A stretch of 48,377 nucleotides of DNA from Hypsibius dujardini (lineage: Eukaryota > Tardigrada > Eutardigrada > Parachela > Hypsibiidae), in NCBI GenBank assembly GCA_001579985.1, contig LRSR01011951.1:1-48377 (forward strand), in the 5' to 3' direction. Below the pieces are notes generated by a model. The model was given only the letters and a program-made list of their open reading frames with translations. It ran no database searches and was not told where the DNA came from. Positions 1 through 12,902 of the stretch are shown in pieces (the stretch's first letter is position 1; the number at the start of each line of letters is the position of its first letter). Both the position numbers and the translations under genes were made by a program.

Positions 1-487
1 TAATCATCTTAAGAGGAGTAGATTGATCCGAAAGTTGGCCCCTTTCTTGAGGTGCTGTTGACTCTCTGCAAGTAAAGTGTTTCACCAGCAGTGCGAATTA
101 AAAGGTTGGCCTATGCGACAAAAGCATATATATTTATATATTAAGTTTTATTACCTTTACATATAAACCAATTTCAATTACTAATAATACATTTTTATTG
201 TTTGATTCCCTGTTTTTTTCGAACAAATGCTTTGTTGCCCTTATTATGCAAACGGTTTCTCCATGTGGCTGAATTTTAAATTGGTTTTATTTTGCATGTC
301 TTTCTTGTTTGAAAAATAATCGAAAACATTGCGTGAAGCAAACCACTCATCAGATACTGAGACCTTCAGAGGCATTGCACATAAAGCGTACATAAATCCA
401 ATGAGAGTCACATACACAGACACGTACACAGACACAGAAACAGATTGAAACAGATACACACTCACACACAGAATACAGTATGCACAG

Positions 488-592
488 ACATAGATACAAA
501 TACAGACACAGGCATAGGCATAGGCACAGACACAGACACAGACACAGACACAGACACAGACACAGACACAGACACAGACACAGACACAGACA
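488..592. repeat. Microsatellite, (CAGACA)n
   Basis: The stretch is an almost pure six-base CAGACA repeat, preceded from about 415 by a looser ACACAG-rich run. It yields open frames on both strands made only of repeated dipeptides (Thr-Asp, His-Arg, Cys-Val). These are repeat artefacts, not genes. Confidence 0.95.
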
Positions 593-951
593 AACGCGCG
601 ACAATCAGCAAAATTCCAAGTCAATCAGCTGTGAAAGCTACAACAATTCCGCTTATTACCCTTACACAGTGGAATACCCATTTCCGGGTTCAAGGCGCTG
701 TAACGACCCCGCCAAAGAGAGGGTCCCATTTAATGTGCGTTTATCACAATAGCCAAGGAGGGCTTCACTTGCTCGATCATTTTCCTTCAACGACCCGCTA
801 ATTAGCCAACCATTACAGCTCTTATCTCTTATCATCTCGAGTTCCCCCCCCCCCTACATGCATACAACACACTATACATATACTGAGCTTGTGTCTAGTC
901 GAGAGATATCTCAAGTTGCAAATTTGCATTGCCTATTTTTTGTGTATTGCA
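593..951. other. Spacer without a recognised gene
   Basis: This is mixed-composition sequence after the microsatellite, with a homopolymeric C run near 846-854. It ends in a pyrimidine-rich stretch and TTGCAG at about 945-951, which looks like a splice acceptor for the GC-rich block that follows. I see no supported coding sequence. Confidence 0.4.
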
Positions 952-1560
952 GGAGGAGGAGGAGGGCGCCGCGTCGTCGTCGCCGTGGTCGTGGTCGTGG
1001 TCGTCGCGATGACGATCAACGGCTGCTGCTTCTGCTCCTGGCTGCATGCGGAACAACTGCCGGCTCAGACAAGTGAAGCCAATAAATCTGACAAATTGGA
1101 CGAGGACGAGGAGGACAAGGAGGAAAGGCCCCGTCGCCGTCTGTCTCCTGCTTCATCCCCTTCGCCCTTTTTTTCCTCCTGCTCCTCCCGGAGCGCCGGC
1201 GCTCAAGGACCGGGGGAGGAAGCGTCGCTGTCTCTCTTTGTGGAATAGTTAAGTAATCGTCGTGTAGGAAAAGCAGCTAGGAAAAATGCAGCCGCAGACG
1301 CCGCAGCAGACGGCAAGGTCGACACGTGGTCGGCTGTTGATGCAATTGCGACCGACGTCGTCGTCGATGTGTCGCATCACCCGGCAGCAGACAACAACGA
1401 GGACTCCTTGTCTGGCTTCCTCGCTGCTGCTGGGGAAGGAGTACTTCCGGCTGGCAGGAGCGTCGTCGTGGTTGGCGGGAGGAGTAGTGAAACGACGGCG
1501 GCACAGGAAATTAGAGAGACGGTGCGGCGAAACAACTACAAGCCGGGCTCGAATAAAAAA
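952..1560 (+). other. Possible exon or 5' untranslated exon, GC-rich, unresolved
   Basis: A GC-rich island is bounded by an acceptor-like TATTGCAG (ending at 951) and a donor-like AAAAAG|GTAACA (1560/1561). One frame is open from about 1012 (ATG ACG ATC AAC) through an acidic then Ser-rich segment to a TAG at 1246-1248. The same frame is open again from 1249 to the putative donor. No frame crosses the whole block, so it is a non-coding leader exon, a gene with a further intron, or a decayed exon. The in-frame continuation past one TAG is suggestive, but I recognise no family. It lies upstream of the CUB-protein gene in the same orientation and could belong to its leader. Confidence 0.22.
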
Positions 1561-2884
1561 GGTAACAGTGCATTGGCGTTAACGTTGCATCTCTATTAAT
1601 TTAACGATAAACGATGTGTAGAAGATTGGTAGTTGCAATTAAGACGGCGTAATACGTACCATCATTACTATGTGCAACTGTGCAGCCATGACTAAGATAT
1701 TGGTCCATATTAAAACTATGAGTCGAAATATTTACAAATCCTTTTTTATATTAATATTCGATATTAACAAAAACAAATTGACGGCATTTTAAGTGCAGTG
1801 TTTTATTACTCTTTAAAGAAATTCTAATTTAATCGTTTGCAGAATTGTATTTTCTAAACATCAAGGGGTGGCATACGATCGAATATACCAGTACACTTCA
1901 AGGGATACTTCATAAATCTGTTTATTTTATATGGATGTTTTATTAAACTTGAATTGTTTTTTATTATTACTGTTTTATTATTTTATTTGGATTTTTTATA
2001 TCGATATTTGCTGTATAAGGATATTTTATTAATCTGGATATGGCTAGTTTCCTGTCCGGTAAGGCATTGATGATTACAGATATATACGGATTCTTTACGG
2101 GTGGAACAAGTTTAGGTTGAATAATTTACAAAAACCAGAAACCTGGTCAAATGAATTGTCCAAATGAATTACTACGCTTCCGGAAGTGGTTAAAATTTTT
2201 TGCTTTAAATTAAGTGATCAAGTCAGTTTACCCATCCAACTATTAGGTTCAATAAACGTTTTAACTTTTGTATTCTTCGATGTGAAAAAACATGTGTTGA
2301 TGTAATACTTATAAATAAAGCGTAAGTTTGGTTGTTTAGTTTGTTGGGCGGAACCACGGAAGCCCAAGAACGCGGTGTTGCTACTCATTGAATAGAGATC
2401 CCAAAACTCAATTTAATAATAAACTAAACTAGCATTGCAACGGTTACTGTTTAGTGTTAGTTTTTAATTTAAAAAAACTTAAACTACAAGTTCTTATGAT
2501 TACCAAAGATTTAATGACGACGCTAAATCTAAATTAGTTCCGGCGGCTTTAACTAAAATAGCTTTTAGTTAACAAAAAACATTGATCTGCAGCATTGTTA
2601 TTCAACTAAACTATAACTGGGCAAAAAAGATATTTACTTGACACAGCCATCCCCGCCAGCAACAGATCCTTATTTTACCTTCCCATTTCCAACAGATTTC
2701 CGAGGAAAACAACAACACAAACGCCTCGCAATCCCATCGAAAAGCTCAACAAAAACGACCAATACCAATTCCCAACTATCCCAGCTTAATAGGGAAGAAA
2801 ATCAGGCAGTACCATCCCCATCCGTCAACAGCAACAGCAGTCTCATCTTTCACCTCTTCCACAAAGAAGAGTTGGCTCTTACTG
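1561..2884. other. AT-rich non-coding stretch upstream of the CUB gene
   Basis: This AT-rich sequence has no credible coding frame. The last 250 bases (about 2635-2884) are less AT-rich and probably are the 5' leader of the gene starting at 2885. A frame open there from 2638 ends in a Leu-rich run out of register with the receptor and is treated as chance. Confidence 0.5.
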
Positions 2885-5800
2885 ATGCTCTACTGTGCCT
2901 GTGTCTGCTGTTGCTGTTGCCTCGGCCCCGTCTCAGCCTTCGACTGTGACTTTACCCGCGTCAGCGGCGCCGTGTCCGGCCCCAAAACCGGCGCCTTCGC
3001 CTCGCCCCTCCTCAACGGTCACACTGTTCCCGCCTACGGTCTCCAGTGTATCTACACCTTCATTGCCCTCCCGACGGAACGGGTCAAACTCGCTTTCCGC
3101 GATTTTAATTTGGCGGGAAGGCCACCGGATTGCCTCCACGAGTATATCGACCTCTACACGGAGCTGAGGAACGCCACTGAGGACCTCGTGCAGACGGACA
3201 AATTTGGGGGGAGGTTTTGCGGGAAGATTGCACCTAGGCCGAGGATTTCGCTGTACAATACGATTGTCTTGGTGTTTTCGTTCGATCGCGCGGCCCTGAC
3301 GCCGCATCTGTTCGCCGGAACTTATGAGTTTATCAACGCGTCCATGTACGATATGGGGACGCCGGCACCGCCCAGTACTTGTGCCTATGTGGTAAGCGTA
3401 TAAGAATATACGGTTTCTCATAGAAATGTACAAAATTCCTTAGAATTATGGCTACTTCTTCTCGGGTATACCGATATCTATTCTCTGTAGCTTAACTACT
3501 TCATTCATTCACGAATAGCATAGAGCTTTCACGTGGCAATACAGTTTTTAATATTGACATTATTCCTAAGGCGCGGAACCTTGAGGAAATTTTTTTCGGT
3601 CATGAGCTAGAAGACGTAACTTTGTGTTGTTGTTTGGAGTCTTGTCTCTATTATAAAACGCTTTGAAAGTGAATAAACTCAATCATCAAATAATTAATTG
3701 TTACCTAGTCAATTCGGAGCGGAGGTTGCGAGGTTTTTCAGTCATGAGGACGGCGGGTGTTGCGCCAATGCTCCATTGCCCGAAATATGAAAGAATGATA
3801 AATTTAAAGTTAAAAACGTAAAAATACGTTAAATTAAAATGATTTGTTACGTTTGTTAAAAATTAAGATTTTTCACAAGGTGTGTAAAAGAATGGTAGAA
3901 TTATAAGCTTATAAAAGAATTACAAGTTTAAGAAAAGTTAAAAATTTAAATATATCTTAAAAATTTGTATAAATTTAACGACAGTTATAAACTACTACTA
4001 AAAAGGCCAGTTAACTAATAACTTTTACAACAGAAAATACTATGAAATCTAAAAATGAAATCCTAAATTTTGCCCGTGACTAAGACTGAGTTCCATATTT
4101 TGCCAGGTGAAAAGCTGGGTCAAGCGCGCCGGTGATATCGTTTCGCCGACTTACCCCGGCGTGTATCCTCAGCGCATCATGTGCTCCTACCAGTTCCTCG
4201 GTCAGCGGTCCACCAACCAACGAGTTCGCATCGAATTCATGGACTTTGACTTGTTCTCCGGCGGTGCTCACTGCCCATATGACCGTCTGACCATTCACGA
4301 CGGTGCCACCGAGCAGGACCCTGTCATCAGTACTAACTGCGGCCCGCAACGTGGTCTCATCGTCTTCTCCTCGCAGGAGAATCTCTTCATCAGCTTCATT
4401 ACAAATCGGTCCGGTGGAGAAAATCGCGGGTTCCACGCAATCTTTGAGTTCTCTGAAAACTACGTCAACCTGGAATTTATCACAGCCGGGGAGCATGTTC
4501 GCGGCACGGAGTGTGATCAGCGCATTTTGAGTACTGGTGAGAATTGCCAGACAGTTCTTAAGCAACTTTGCGTCGATTAAATGTATTTTACAAAAACTGC
4601 CAAATGGCCCAAAAATGTCTGAAGATAGTTTTTGGCTCAATAAATGTCAAAATGAAGTACTTCTTAAGATTATATAAAATAATAAAGACAGTGTTTGGTC
4701 AATAAGAAAGGTAGTTTTTGGTTCAATAAATGTCAAAATTAATTACTTCTTAAGATTATATAAAACTGATGCATTTGTCTCAGAATCTACTCGTCACTCA
4801 CATACACTGTACCTGGCCTTTTTGTGCAATTGTAAAGTTTTTATACTTTTTTTATTGTACAGTGATAATGAATGCAAATGTGTTACGACTATCCCGAAAT
4901 TCTAAAATTTAATTGTAAAGATATTACTAAAATTTATTGCCGTTAATTGTTCAGTTTAAGACTCAAACATACAAACAGTGTTTACTGAATAACTGCCAGC
5001 TCCCTTCTGCAAAATCCTTTTTGGAATGGAAATGCGTACATTTTCTTGAGTATTTATTTCGACGAATATTTGGCTGGCAGTGAGAGTTGTCCAAAAAATA
5101 TATTAATTAACACTATACGATATGGTTACAGATTACGCTCCTGTGATGAGTTAATTATCAAAACGAAGTTGTCTAAAGGGCACTTCTTATTGTCCAGTTC
5201 TAAACGCAAACATGTTTTTTCATGAGCATCATTCTACAAACTTCTTATTTAAGGAGAAGCATACAATTGTCTCCAAGTATTTTTAATTTTTAAGAAAAGA
5301 AGTTTTTACTTTTGCTAGTGAGTTTTTGCAAAATAGATGTTTGTAAAAGAGACTCTTGAACAAGATTGGCTTCGGTTTTTCAGGTCGCTCAAATGGAATC
5401 ATTAAATCGCCGAATTCGCCGTTCCTCTATCAGCCGAACGTGGAGTGCCGTTACTTCATCGAGGGTCTGAACAACGCCGAGGACCTGGAACGGGTGCGTC
5501 TTACTGTGGAGATGTTCCGGATGCCGCAGCTGCTGGGCGCGGAGAAGGGCGACTGCAGTGCCGGCGGTCTGACCGTCTGGTTTACGGGCGTGGAGAGCCG
5601 GTCGAGTGGACCATCGGACACAACGCAGACGACCTTGTGCGGGACACCGAACCTCCCTTTGCCGGCCTTGTTTTCTGCGGATTCCAAAATTTTGCTCAAG
5701 TTTTATTCCGGTACCACACAGGTTAGTACCAGTGCGTGTTATTCAAACGCCGTTACATTAAAAAAGATATTTCAAAAGCTCTAATAACGGCTTTGACGCC

Positions 5801-8800
5801 GAGTCGCGTGCAAGTTATCTTGCAATGCTTGTTATATTTCAGTAACTCATTCAATTTACTACCAGATTTTAGAAAAACTTTTATTTCCACTCAACCTAGC
5901 AGAAGTAATTGAGGCCCCGTCTACAATGACAAACTGTACCATTGTAGATATTTTCAATCTCCCATAAACATGATTAAATTGAAAAACGTGAAAGTGTCAT
6001 TTGACAGGTCATTTTAGTTGGAAAACTAAAAAAAAAATCAAATGGATTGAAATGAAAGCCTAGACATGCTGCTTTGCAGGACATCGACGAATATCTTCAA
6101 ATGTTGCAAACTACCTTTTAAATTTTTACCTCTAAGTTGATAAAAAGGCTTTTACCAAAGATGCGAATCTCAAAGGGTACAATATTATGACGTCTTAAAT
6201 CTCGGAATGACCATGAAAAAATAAATTTCAAAACTTTTCCGAAAGCCCAGGCGTCACATTATAAAAACTGCTGTTTGAGAATTTTTTGCCACGTCTTCGA
6301 TCAAGAGCACCGCGATCTTTAATCCACTTAAAACAAAGGTTGAAAATGCCATTGGATAGGCTAGATCGCATATTAGATCCGCCAATGATGAGCCATATCA
6401 CGTGCACTAAAATCGAAAAATGCATCTTCCATCTTCGCGTGTCAACATTTTCAAATTTGCCTGCCAGTAAATAATAACTAGCCGAAAGTGTTCGTAATCG
6501 AGAGACTCATCCTGAAGCTAAACAGTCAATATTCTACAATCGCAGCGTTAGTTATCATTGTTTACGTTACATTTGGAGGAATATGAAGAGCGTACCATCT
6601 AGGCGACCATTCCTTGCGGATTTATTTCTTTGTCAGTGTGCTGCGTTGACGGAATCATTTGTAACGAGAGGCGAAACGTTATTGCACAGTAGAAAATGCT
6701 CAAACAATTTGATTAATAGATGCCAACAAGCTGCTTTACATGCTGTATATTACTTTGCATGAGTGGGAATATCGAGGCCTTTTTATATAACATTGTGTTA
6801 TTGCTTTCGATTGCAGGGTCTTGGCTTCCGAATACTCCACCAATTCGAAACGTACTTCAAGGTGCCCGGCATCGCCCATCCCGACAGCAATATCTGCGAG
6901 TTTCGCTTCCAAAGCGGTCCCCACATCAAGTCCGGGGACTTTCACTCGCCGCGCCATCCTGCTAATTACCCTCCCAATACCAACTGCACGTACATCTTTG
7001 AAGGTCCGTCGCACAGTGCTTGCAATAGAACGACTTCAAACACAGGCTTCAAACTCAATCTCACTGGCCTGGGGGAATAATAACTGTAATTTAATATAAC
7101 GTATTGATTACAGCTCTAAAGATTAAAGTTTGAAGCCGCTATTGCTAACATGATTAATATAAACAAACACTTCGAAACAAAAACGGTTCTACTAAATTTA
7201 AACAATAGAACTTAATAAGTACAGACAATATTTTGTCCAAGTCCAAGGTATTCTGTCATTTAGTTACCTACACTTACAGCTAGATCCATAAACATATAAG
7301 CTGAATTTAAAAATGTTAATTTGCAGTCTTTAAATTTAACATAAAACTTGTATAAATTTTACTTCTAATGTATATGGAAAATTCATGGCCGCCAAAAGGA
7401 ACATTATCTTCGGTCTGCATGCTAGTAGACTGCGTCTGGGAAGCGCTTGAAATGGATGCTTGATTAGTCTGCCTCTAATGTAAACGGGAGGAAAAAGAAG
7501 AGTGACGAACGTGCGCATTGCAAGTGTGTTTGTTTTGCTAGGCGCGGCTAATGAGCAAGCCCGGCTGGAATTCGATCTCTTCCGGCTGAGCGGCGACGGC
7601 AACTACAACAACGACTGCCAGAATCAAGATTATGTGGACATTTTCGAAACGTCCGCCGTAGACAGCCGACAACGCCGCCGGGATATGCTAATCGGACGGT
7701 ATTGCGGGACGGCCATGCCAGCGCCCATCATCAGCCGGTTCGGAGTGCACGACCTCAAACTCCGCTTCGTGACCGACGCAACGGGAGTGACCAATGGATT
7801 CCGGGGTCGCTACATGTTCCAACCGGCCGAGCCGACTTTCAGCGCAACCAAAGGGTGTGGGGAGAATATCCGGAACCAGACGCACGGGAGGATTGCCTTT
7901 CCGGACTTTCCGGATGGGGAAAAGTCAGTCTCCAAGTACACGGTGAGTTGAGTCTGAGAACATGCTTTCAGATTGTAGCTCCTCGGTTAAAACGACGGAC
8001 GGGGGACTAGAAAATACTGAGGGAATGGTAAAAATGGAAGACGGATTGATGAACGAAAAGTAAGCTGAAGAGTAACGGTTGGAGAACCTGCCAGAGTTCG
8101 ATTACTGTCTGACGGTGCTACCGGTGGTGATCGCTACACTACTGCAAAACCTCTTGCAAAGAATTTTTTCATAGCCAAGAACGAAAGTTAAAGGTTCGAG
8201 GGGCAATCAGATACCGCCCCAGTCTCACCATAAACGATACCAACCAGCGATCCGTCGGTGTTTATTTGATAGCTCGACGGGCAGCTTCCGGGAAACCAAG
8301 GTGCTGAGGTTGCGGGAAAGTATGGTTGCAAAGCTGAAACTTAAACTACCAACTACCTTTGCAAGTTCGTTCCATCATGCTCAATTAGTCCTTACGACCG
8401 TCGACCGTTCCACCACATGATTATCCCTCTCTCAATCCAATCCGTTACCGAGCGAATACACTCGACTGCCCGGTGTTGATCTCTCAATTGATCCCGAAAT
8501 GTGAGGAGGACATAAAACTGTGAGACGTAGTTTGCGACGGACCGATTAAGGTTAAAGAATCTGAGCTCTATAGACGGAGAGACGACTCTTCGGAATATTA
8601 TCACGACCCTTCCGTGTTCTATAGTCCGTCCCATCGTGTTCACTCTTCTATCCGTCAACGAACGACCACCTGCATGGGTCATTCTTGCTGAACCCTACCA
8701 ACTGGAAGGCAGGAAGGCCTCAAGACCGTACGAAACATCAAGGTGCCACAGCACTCTATAGTTTCCGTACACCTTCAAGTCCTGGCGAGCTCCTACCAAA

Positions 8801-9794
8801 ATCCTTTCCTAGTCTAGGTATCGATTGGGGATTCCTGTAAATTAGTAGTTTTTGGGGGCTGGTTATTTGATTGCGTCAGCAGGTTCACTATGGCTTTATA
8901 CGGTCGGTCACCTTCGATTGTCCACCACAGGTCTGAGGTGATAGGTTAAGTTATGTCAAGGCTTCTCGGCCACAAATATGTCGCTGTAAAATGAACCAAA
9001 GTTCACTCGACCGACCATCAATCAACCGTCCGTCCGTCCGCCCGTTTGTCCGCCCGCCCATCCGTCTATCCGACCGACCGACCGACCGTCTTTCCGACCG
9101 ACTCCATGCTTAATTTTGTTTTATATTGTGACAGGTCAACGCCTCCTGCGAATGGTGGATCACCGTCCGGCCCGGCTACAACGTCCTCGTCAACCTCACC
9201 TTCATGGGCATTGAGGGGAGCAAGAACTTCCAAACCTGCTCAGCCACGTCGTGCGGCTGCTCCGGCGCCGCCCTCAAGGTCTTCACCGACCTCACCACCG
9301 ACAAACAGCTCAATCCCGAACTCTGCGGCGTCGAAGCGACCGACATTCCCAACGGCGGTCAACTGCGCTCTCCAAAGAACGTGATGCGTCTGACCTTCAC
9401 CACCTCAAGCAAGGCCACTGGCGGAGACGGTTTCGCACTGCGCTGGAACGAGGTCCGGCACCCGGTGGTGGGGGACCGCTGCGAGGCGGACGAGTTTTTC
9501 TGTGATAAAAACAAATTCTGTATCAATAAGGACCTGCGCTGTGATGGACACCACAATTGTGGCGAGTTCGACGGGAGTGATGAGAGTGTCACCGAGTGCG
9601 GCGAGCCGGAAGTGGAGGTGTCCTTTTTCGAGGACCTCACCATGATGGGAAGTGTGGGTGGTGCGGTGGGGGGAGTGTTGTTAATTGTGATTGTAATGGT
9701 GGTGTGTGTCTGTCGGAGGAGGAGGAAAGCGGAGCGGCGGAGGAAGCGCCAGCAGAATATGAATCAGGACCAACACCACGAATGGAATTCCTAA
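2885..9794 (+). CDS. LEV-10-like transmembrane protein: five CUB domains, LDLa module, TM helix
   Basis: Six exons join in phase: 2885-3391, 4107-4536, 5384-5721, 6817-7003, 7542-7942 and 9135-9794 (2523 nt, 840 residues). The ATG at 2885 opens a Cys-rich hydrophobic signal peptide (about 1-18). CUB domains follow at roughly 20-165, 168-310, 308-440, 450-590 and 600-735; CUB4 is the most canonical. An LDL-receptor class A module (about 737-776) has all six Cys and the acidic CDG..NCGEFDGSDES calcium site. The transmembrane helix (about 794-814) is followed by RRRRKAERRRKR and a 26-residue tail. Five CUB plus LDLa plus TM is the known layout of C. elegans LEV-10, which clusters acetylcholine receptors at neuromuscular junctions through its ectodomain; NETO proteins have only two CUBs. 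The ligand role is inferred from architecture. Introns run from about 540 to 1190 bases and use GTAAGC, GTGAGA, GTTAGT, GTCCGT and GTGAGT donors. Confidence 0.88.
4625..4766. repeat. Direct tandem duplication in an intron, about 86-base period
   Basis: Bases 4625-4680 recur at 4711-4766 with few changes. Both contain TAGTTTTTGG, TCAATAAATGTCAAAAT and ACTTCTTAAGATTATATAAA. It lies in the intron after the second exon of the CUB gene. Confidence 0.85.
9020..9108. repeat. Degenerate (CCGT/CCGACC)n simple repeat before the last exon
   Basis: Runs of CCGTCCGTCCG and CCGACCGACCGACC lie just before the acceptor of the final CUB-gene exon (9135). The pyrimidine-rich part may serve in splicing; otherwise it is a simple repeat. 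Confidence 0.8.
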
Positions 9795-10005
9795 TATCTG
9801 ACGCGGATTTAGTTGTCCCTACTCCCTATGGTCATGCACGTTGAACCACTTTTGCTGAAATACCGATTTTGCTCACCGCGAAGAGGTCTTTTATTGTTTA
9901 AGTGTATTATAATGTACTGTTGAGAAATATAAAAAACATATAAGTTTTATGCTAGAACTTAGTTGCCCGGTACACAAATTGTGCGCGTCTTCGGACTGAT
10001 AAGTA

Positions 10006-11355
10006 CGAGGGGCAAACTGAAAGTAATGTCACCCCCCTTTTTAAAATGAGCTTAGAGCAGGTATTGAAATTCTGCTCATACAGAAAGACAGAGGAGAGAC
10101 AGACGACCTAGATAAAAAATAAGTAGGGCAGCGAGAGGCAGGAGAGAGGCGAGACAGACGAGCGGGCACAGGCTACTTTCAGCAGCTAACTTTATTCACG
10201 AGCCTCACCATGGTTAAATGCACTTCTGCTCTTCGAGCATCTGTCTTCCATGACTTTAAAAATGGCCTCACACCTAGCCAATGCCTTGTCCGCCTGCAGA
10301 AAACTTTCGCAGGAGAATCTATTCCATCCAAACGCACCATTCAGCGGTAGTTTTCTGATCTGCGTGCTGGGAGAAGCGTGCTGGAAGATTTATCTCGCAC
10401 TGGAAGACGCCCGACAGCTGTAACTCCTGAAAAAATTATTGCCGTCCGTGATTTCGTCATAGCTCATCCCCATGCTTCATACGCTCAGATACGCCATGCC
10501 GTGGACATCGGTTCGTCACAGTGTACAGTCATTTTGAAGTGGGAGTTGGGCATGAAAAAAATCTGCTCTCGATGGGTCCCTCACACGCTCACGGCGGACC
10601 AAAAGCAAGCCCGGTTAGTTTTCTGCCAAAATTTAATCAACGACTTCGGCGGAGAGGACGAACGACGGTTGAAAGAAATCGTAACAGGTGATGAGATGTG
10701 GGGGTATTACTATGATCCGCTTACGAAACGTCAATCGATGGAATGGTTCAAGAAAACAGATCCAAGACCACTGAAAAAGCGACGTTCTCGAAGCGTGTGC
10801 AGGACTATGTTCATTGTTTTCTTTAATTCTTCCGGAGTGGTCTCCATTTCGAAGCTCGTTCCCACACCAGGCAGGAGGACCATCAATGCTGCCTATTACG
10901 TGAAAACCTGCTTGAAGAATCTCGTGCGGAAACTGAGGAAAAAACGAGGAAAGACTGGACTTCGAGGCCTGAAACTGCACCACGATAACGCCAGCAGCCA
11001 CACCTGCAGCTTGACCACCGATTTTCTGCAGCAAGAGGGGCTCAAACTTTTGCCGCACCCCCCGTACTCGCCCGACCTCTCACCATGTGATTTTTTTTTA
11101 TTTCCTAAACTGAAAGAATGATTGCGTGGGAAGCTGTTCGACACGGAAAAGGAACTTGATGCAGCCGTGCACTGCCGCCTCCAGGAGCTTTCCAAGAATG
11201 GATTTTCACCCGTCTTTCGAGCTTGGCTTTCACGATGTGAAAAGTGCATTCAGTTTGGAGGGGACTACTTCGAAGGAAGATGAAATAAATTTGCAATTAG
11301 TAATTACCAATAATTTTTAAAAAAGGGGGTGACATTACTTTCAGTTTGCCCCTCG
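10006..11355 (+). mobile_element. Mariner-family DNA transposon, 1350 bp, nearly intact
   Basis: Terminal inverted repeats of 41 bases (10006-10046 and 11315-11355) start CGAGGGGCAAACTGAAAGTA and differ at one position. The left end is preceded by TA, the expected mariner target; the right flank reads TG, so one TA copy appears mutated. It encloses a single transposase frame in the same orientation. The element sits about 210 bases past the stop of the CUB gene, outside its coding exons. Confidence 0.95.
10210..11283 (+). pseudogene. Mariner transposase (DD34D), two in-frame stops
   Basis: From ATG 10210 to TGA 11281-11283 there are 357 codons in one frame, the usual length for a mariner transposase that cuts and pastes its element at TA. 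It is interrupted by TAG at 10348-10350 and TGA at 11119-11121 (the latter where family members often have Trp or Arg before LRGKLFDTEKEL). Family motifs are clear: an N-terminal helix-turn-helix region, WVPHTL linker, first Asp in TGDEMW, second Asp in HHDNASSHT, and YSPDLSPCDFFLFPKLK. The last two Asp are separated by 34 residues, giving the DD34D signature. There are no frameshifts, so inactivation looks recent. The longest uninterrupted piece is 10378-11121. Confidence 0.92.
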
Positions 11356-12252
11356 TGTTAGGTATTGAACAGTTCAAGCTGTTTTTGGCATCATGTCACA
11401 CAATTCAGTCAGGTAAAATGCCAACGAAAGCCATAGAAGTCGGCAACACTCAACAATCACAAACAAATCATGGAAAATAAAGCAACAAATTTCTATCCAT
11501 ACTGAAGGAATTGAAATACTTCCTGTAGTTACAGGAGCAGCAATTTTAATGTGGGAAATATGCAAGGCTTAGCTTGTCTTGAGAAACTAATGTTATTATT
11601 CTGGACTAATGTCTATTGAACAAAATTAGCTTGTGAATAGAAATCAAAATCGGGAAAAATGAGCTGCATGATCACGAGTTTTCGTTTTCCAGAAATAATG
11701 TCAGGCGTTAAAAACGGAAGAACTTGATCTTCCTAGTTATACGTTTTTTGGTCTAGGAAATCTAACCGTTTAGTTAGTATACACCTACAATACGCTGCGG
11801 TAGTTGCTGATAGCAGCGTTGAACGTGTACGGATATAAATAAAATAAATTAAATGTTTCACGAAATGAGACTACACAGTAGTGAAAATTGCTGGCTGGCA
11901 TGTGTACAATCAGCAAAAAATAGCCAAGATCAGTCAAGTAAAGCTTACCTGCTTTAATTGACTTTCTAACTTCACCAAGATCTCGCTGTGGCTGTCTATC
12001 ATTAAAGAACAAACGCCGAGAAGAATATCAAAAAATGTGATGGATTGCATCGGCCTTCAAGGTGTATGTCAACTTGAAAACGGATGTGCCGTCGGAATGC
12101 GGTGTCTAATTTTCATGCGATCAAGAGCACGAAAGTGATCTGGTGTTTTCGTTCTTTCGGCGGATACTCACACTAAATACCCTTATCGTAAGAGTCACAG
12201 TTCTACATACTCGGTTCTTGTAGGTATTGGACCGTGCAAGCTGAGCTGCAGG
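11356..12252. other. Non-coding spacer
   Basis: This AT-rich sequence between the mariner element and the secreted-protein pseudogene shows no supported coding frame on either strand. It presumably holds the former promoter of the pseudogene, but I could not identify a convincing TATA element. Confidence 0.5.
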
Positions 12253-12739
12253 ATGATGGACCTTTCACTCAGCGCCAGTTTATCCTTTTTGGTCACGTGT
12301 ACAGTTATTGTAACCGTACTTTCAACTGTATCTTTTAGAGCCAGTAATGCCTCATCCCAGCCGTAATGCAACAGACGGCGTCAAGATTCCCTGCTTGAAC
12401 TAGCTGAATGCTGTTTTAGAAACCTGCGAAGAGCTCGGCCCCAGGAGCCTGCAACTTGTTCAGAACCCGCGACAGAACAACGAGCTGTTACTGACGCTCC
12501 TCCTCTTCTGGTTACGTCCTAGTATAGGGCAGTATTCAGATTTACTTAAATTTTACCTTTCTTGACCTAAAACATCATTCTGAGTTGATTGGCATCAGCC
12601 GAAATTTGATGAGAAATCAGGGGGCGGAGCTACAGCTATTTCATTGGCTCACTCAAACACCCATCTTTAGCACCGATAACATCAACGATTGATTGATTGA
12701 GCGAACAACGAAAAAGGATTGATTGATTGAAAAAAGGCC

Positions 12740-12854
12740 AGGCAAACAGACAAACAGACAGACACACAAACAGACAGACAGACAGACAGACACACAGACA
12801 CACAGACACACAGACACACAGAGACAGACACACAGACACACACAGACACACACA

Positions 12855-12902
<48 letters not shown>

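Noticed and set aside
244-801. Long frames on both strands encoding (CV)n, (CL)n, (TD)n or (HR)n
   Set aside because: They are translations of the CAGACA microsatellite; no frame is specific and no splice or domain support exists.
2638-2949. 103-codon frame overlapping the start of the CUB gene
   Set aside because: It lacks an ATG at its start, is out of register with the CUB exons and ends in a Leu/Arg run; it is probably leader sequence.
4080-4640. 186-codon minus-strand frame opposite the second CUB exon
   Set aside because: It is the antisense of a well-supported exon with phase-matched splice sites and has no motif of its own.
8392-8682. 96-codon minus-strand frame in the last CUB-gene intron
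   Set aside because: No recognisable domain, no partner exons and no repeat ends found; chance cannot be excluded.
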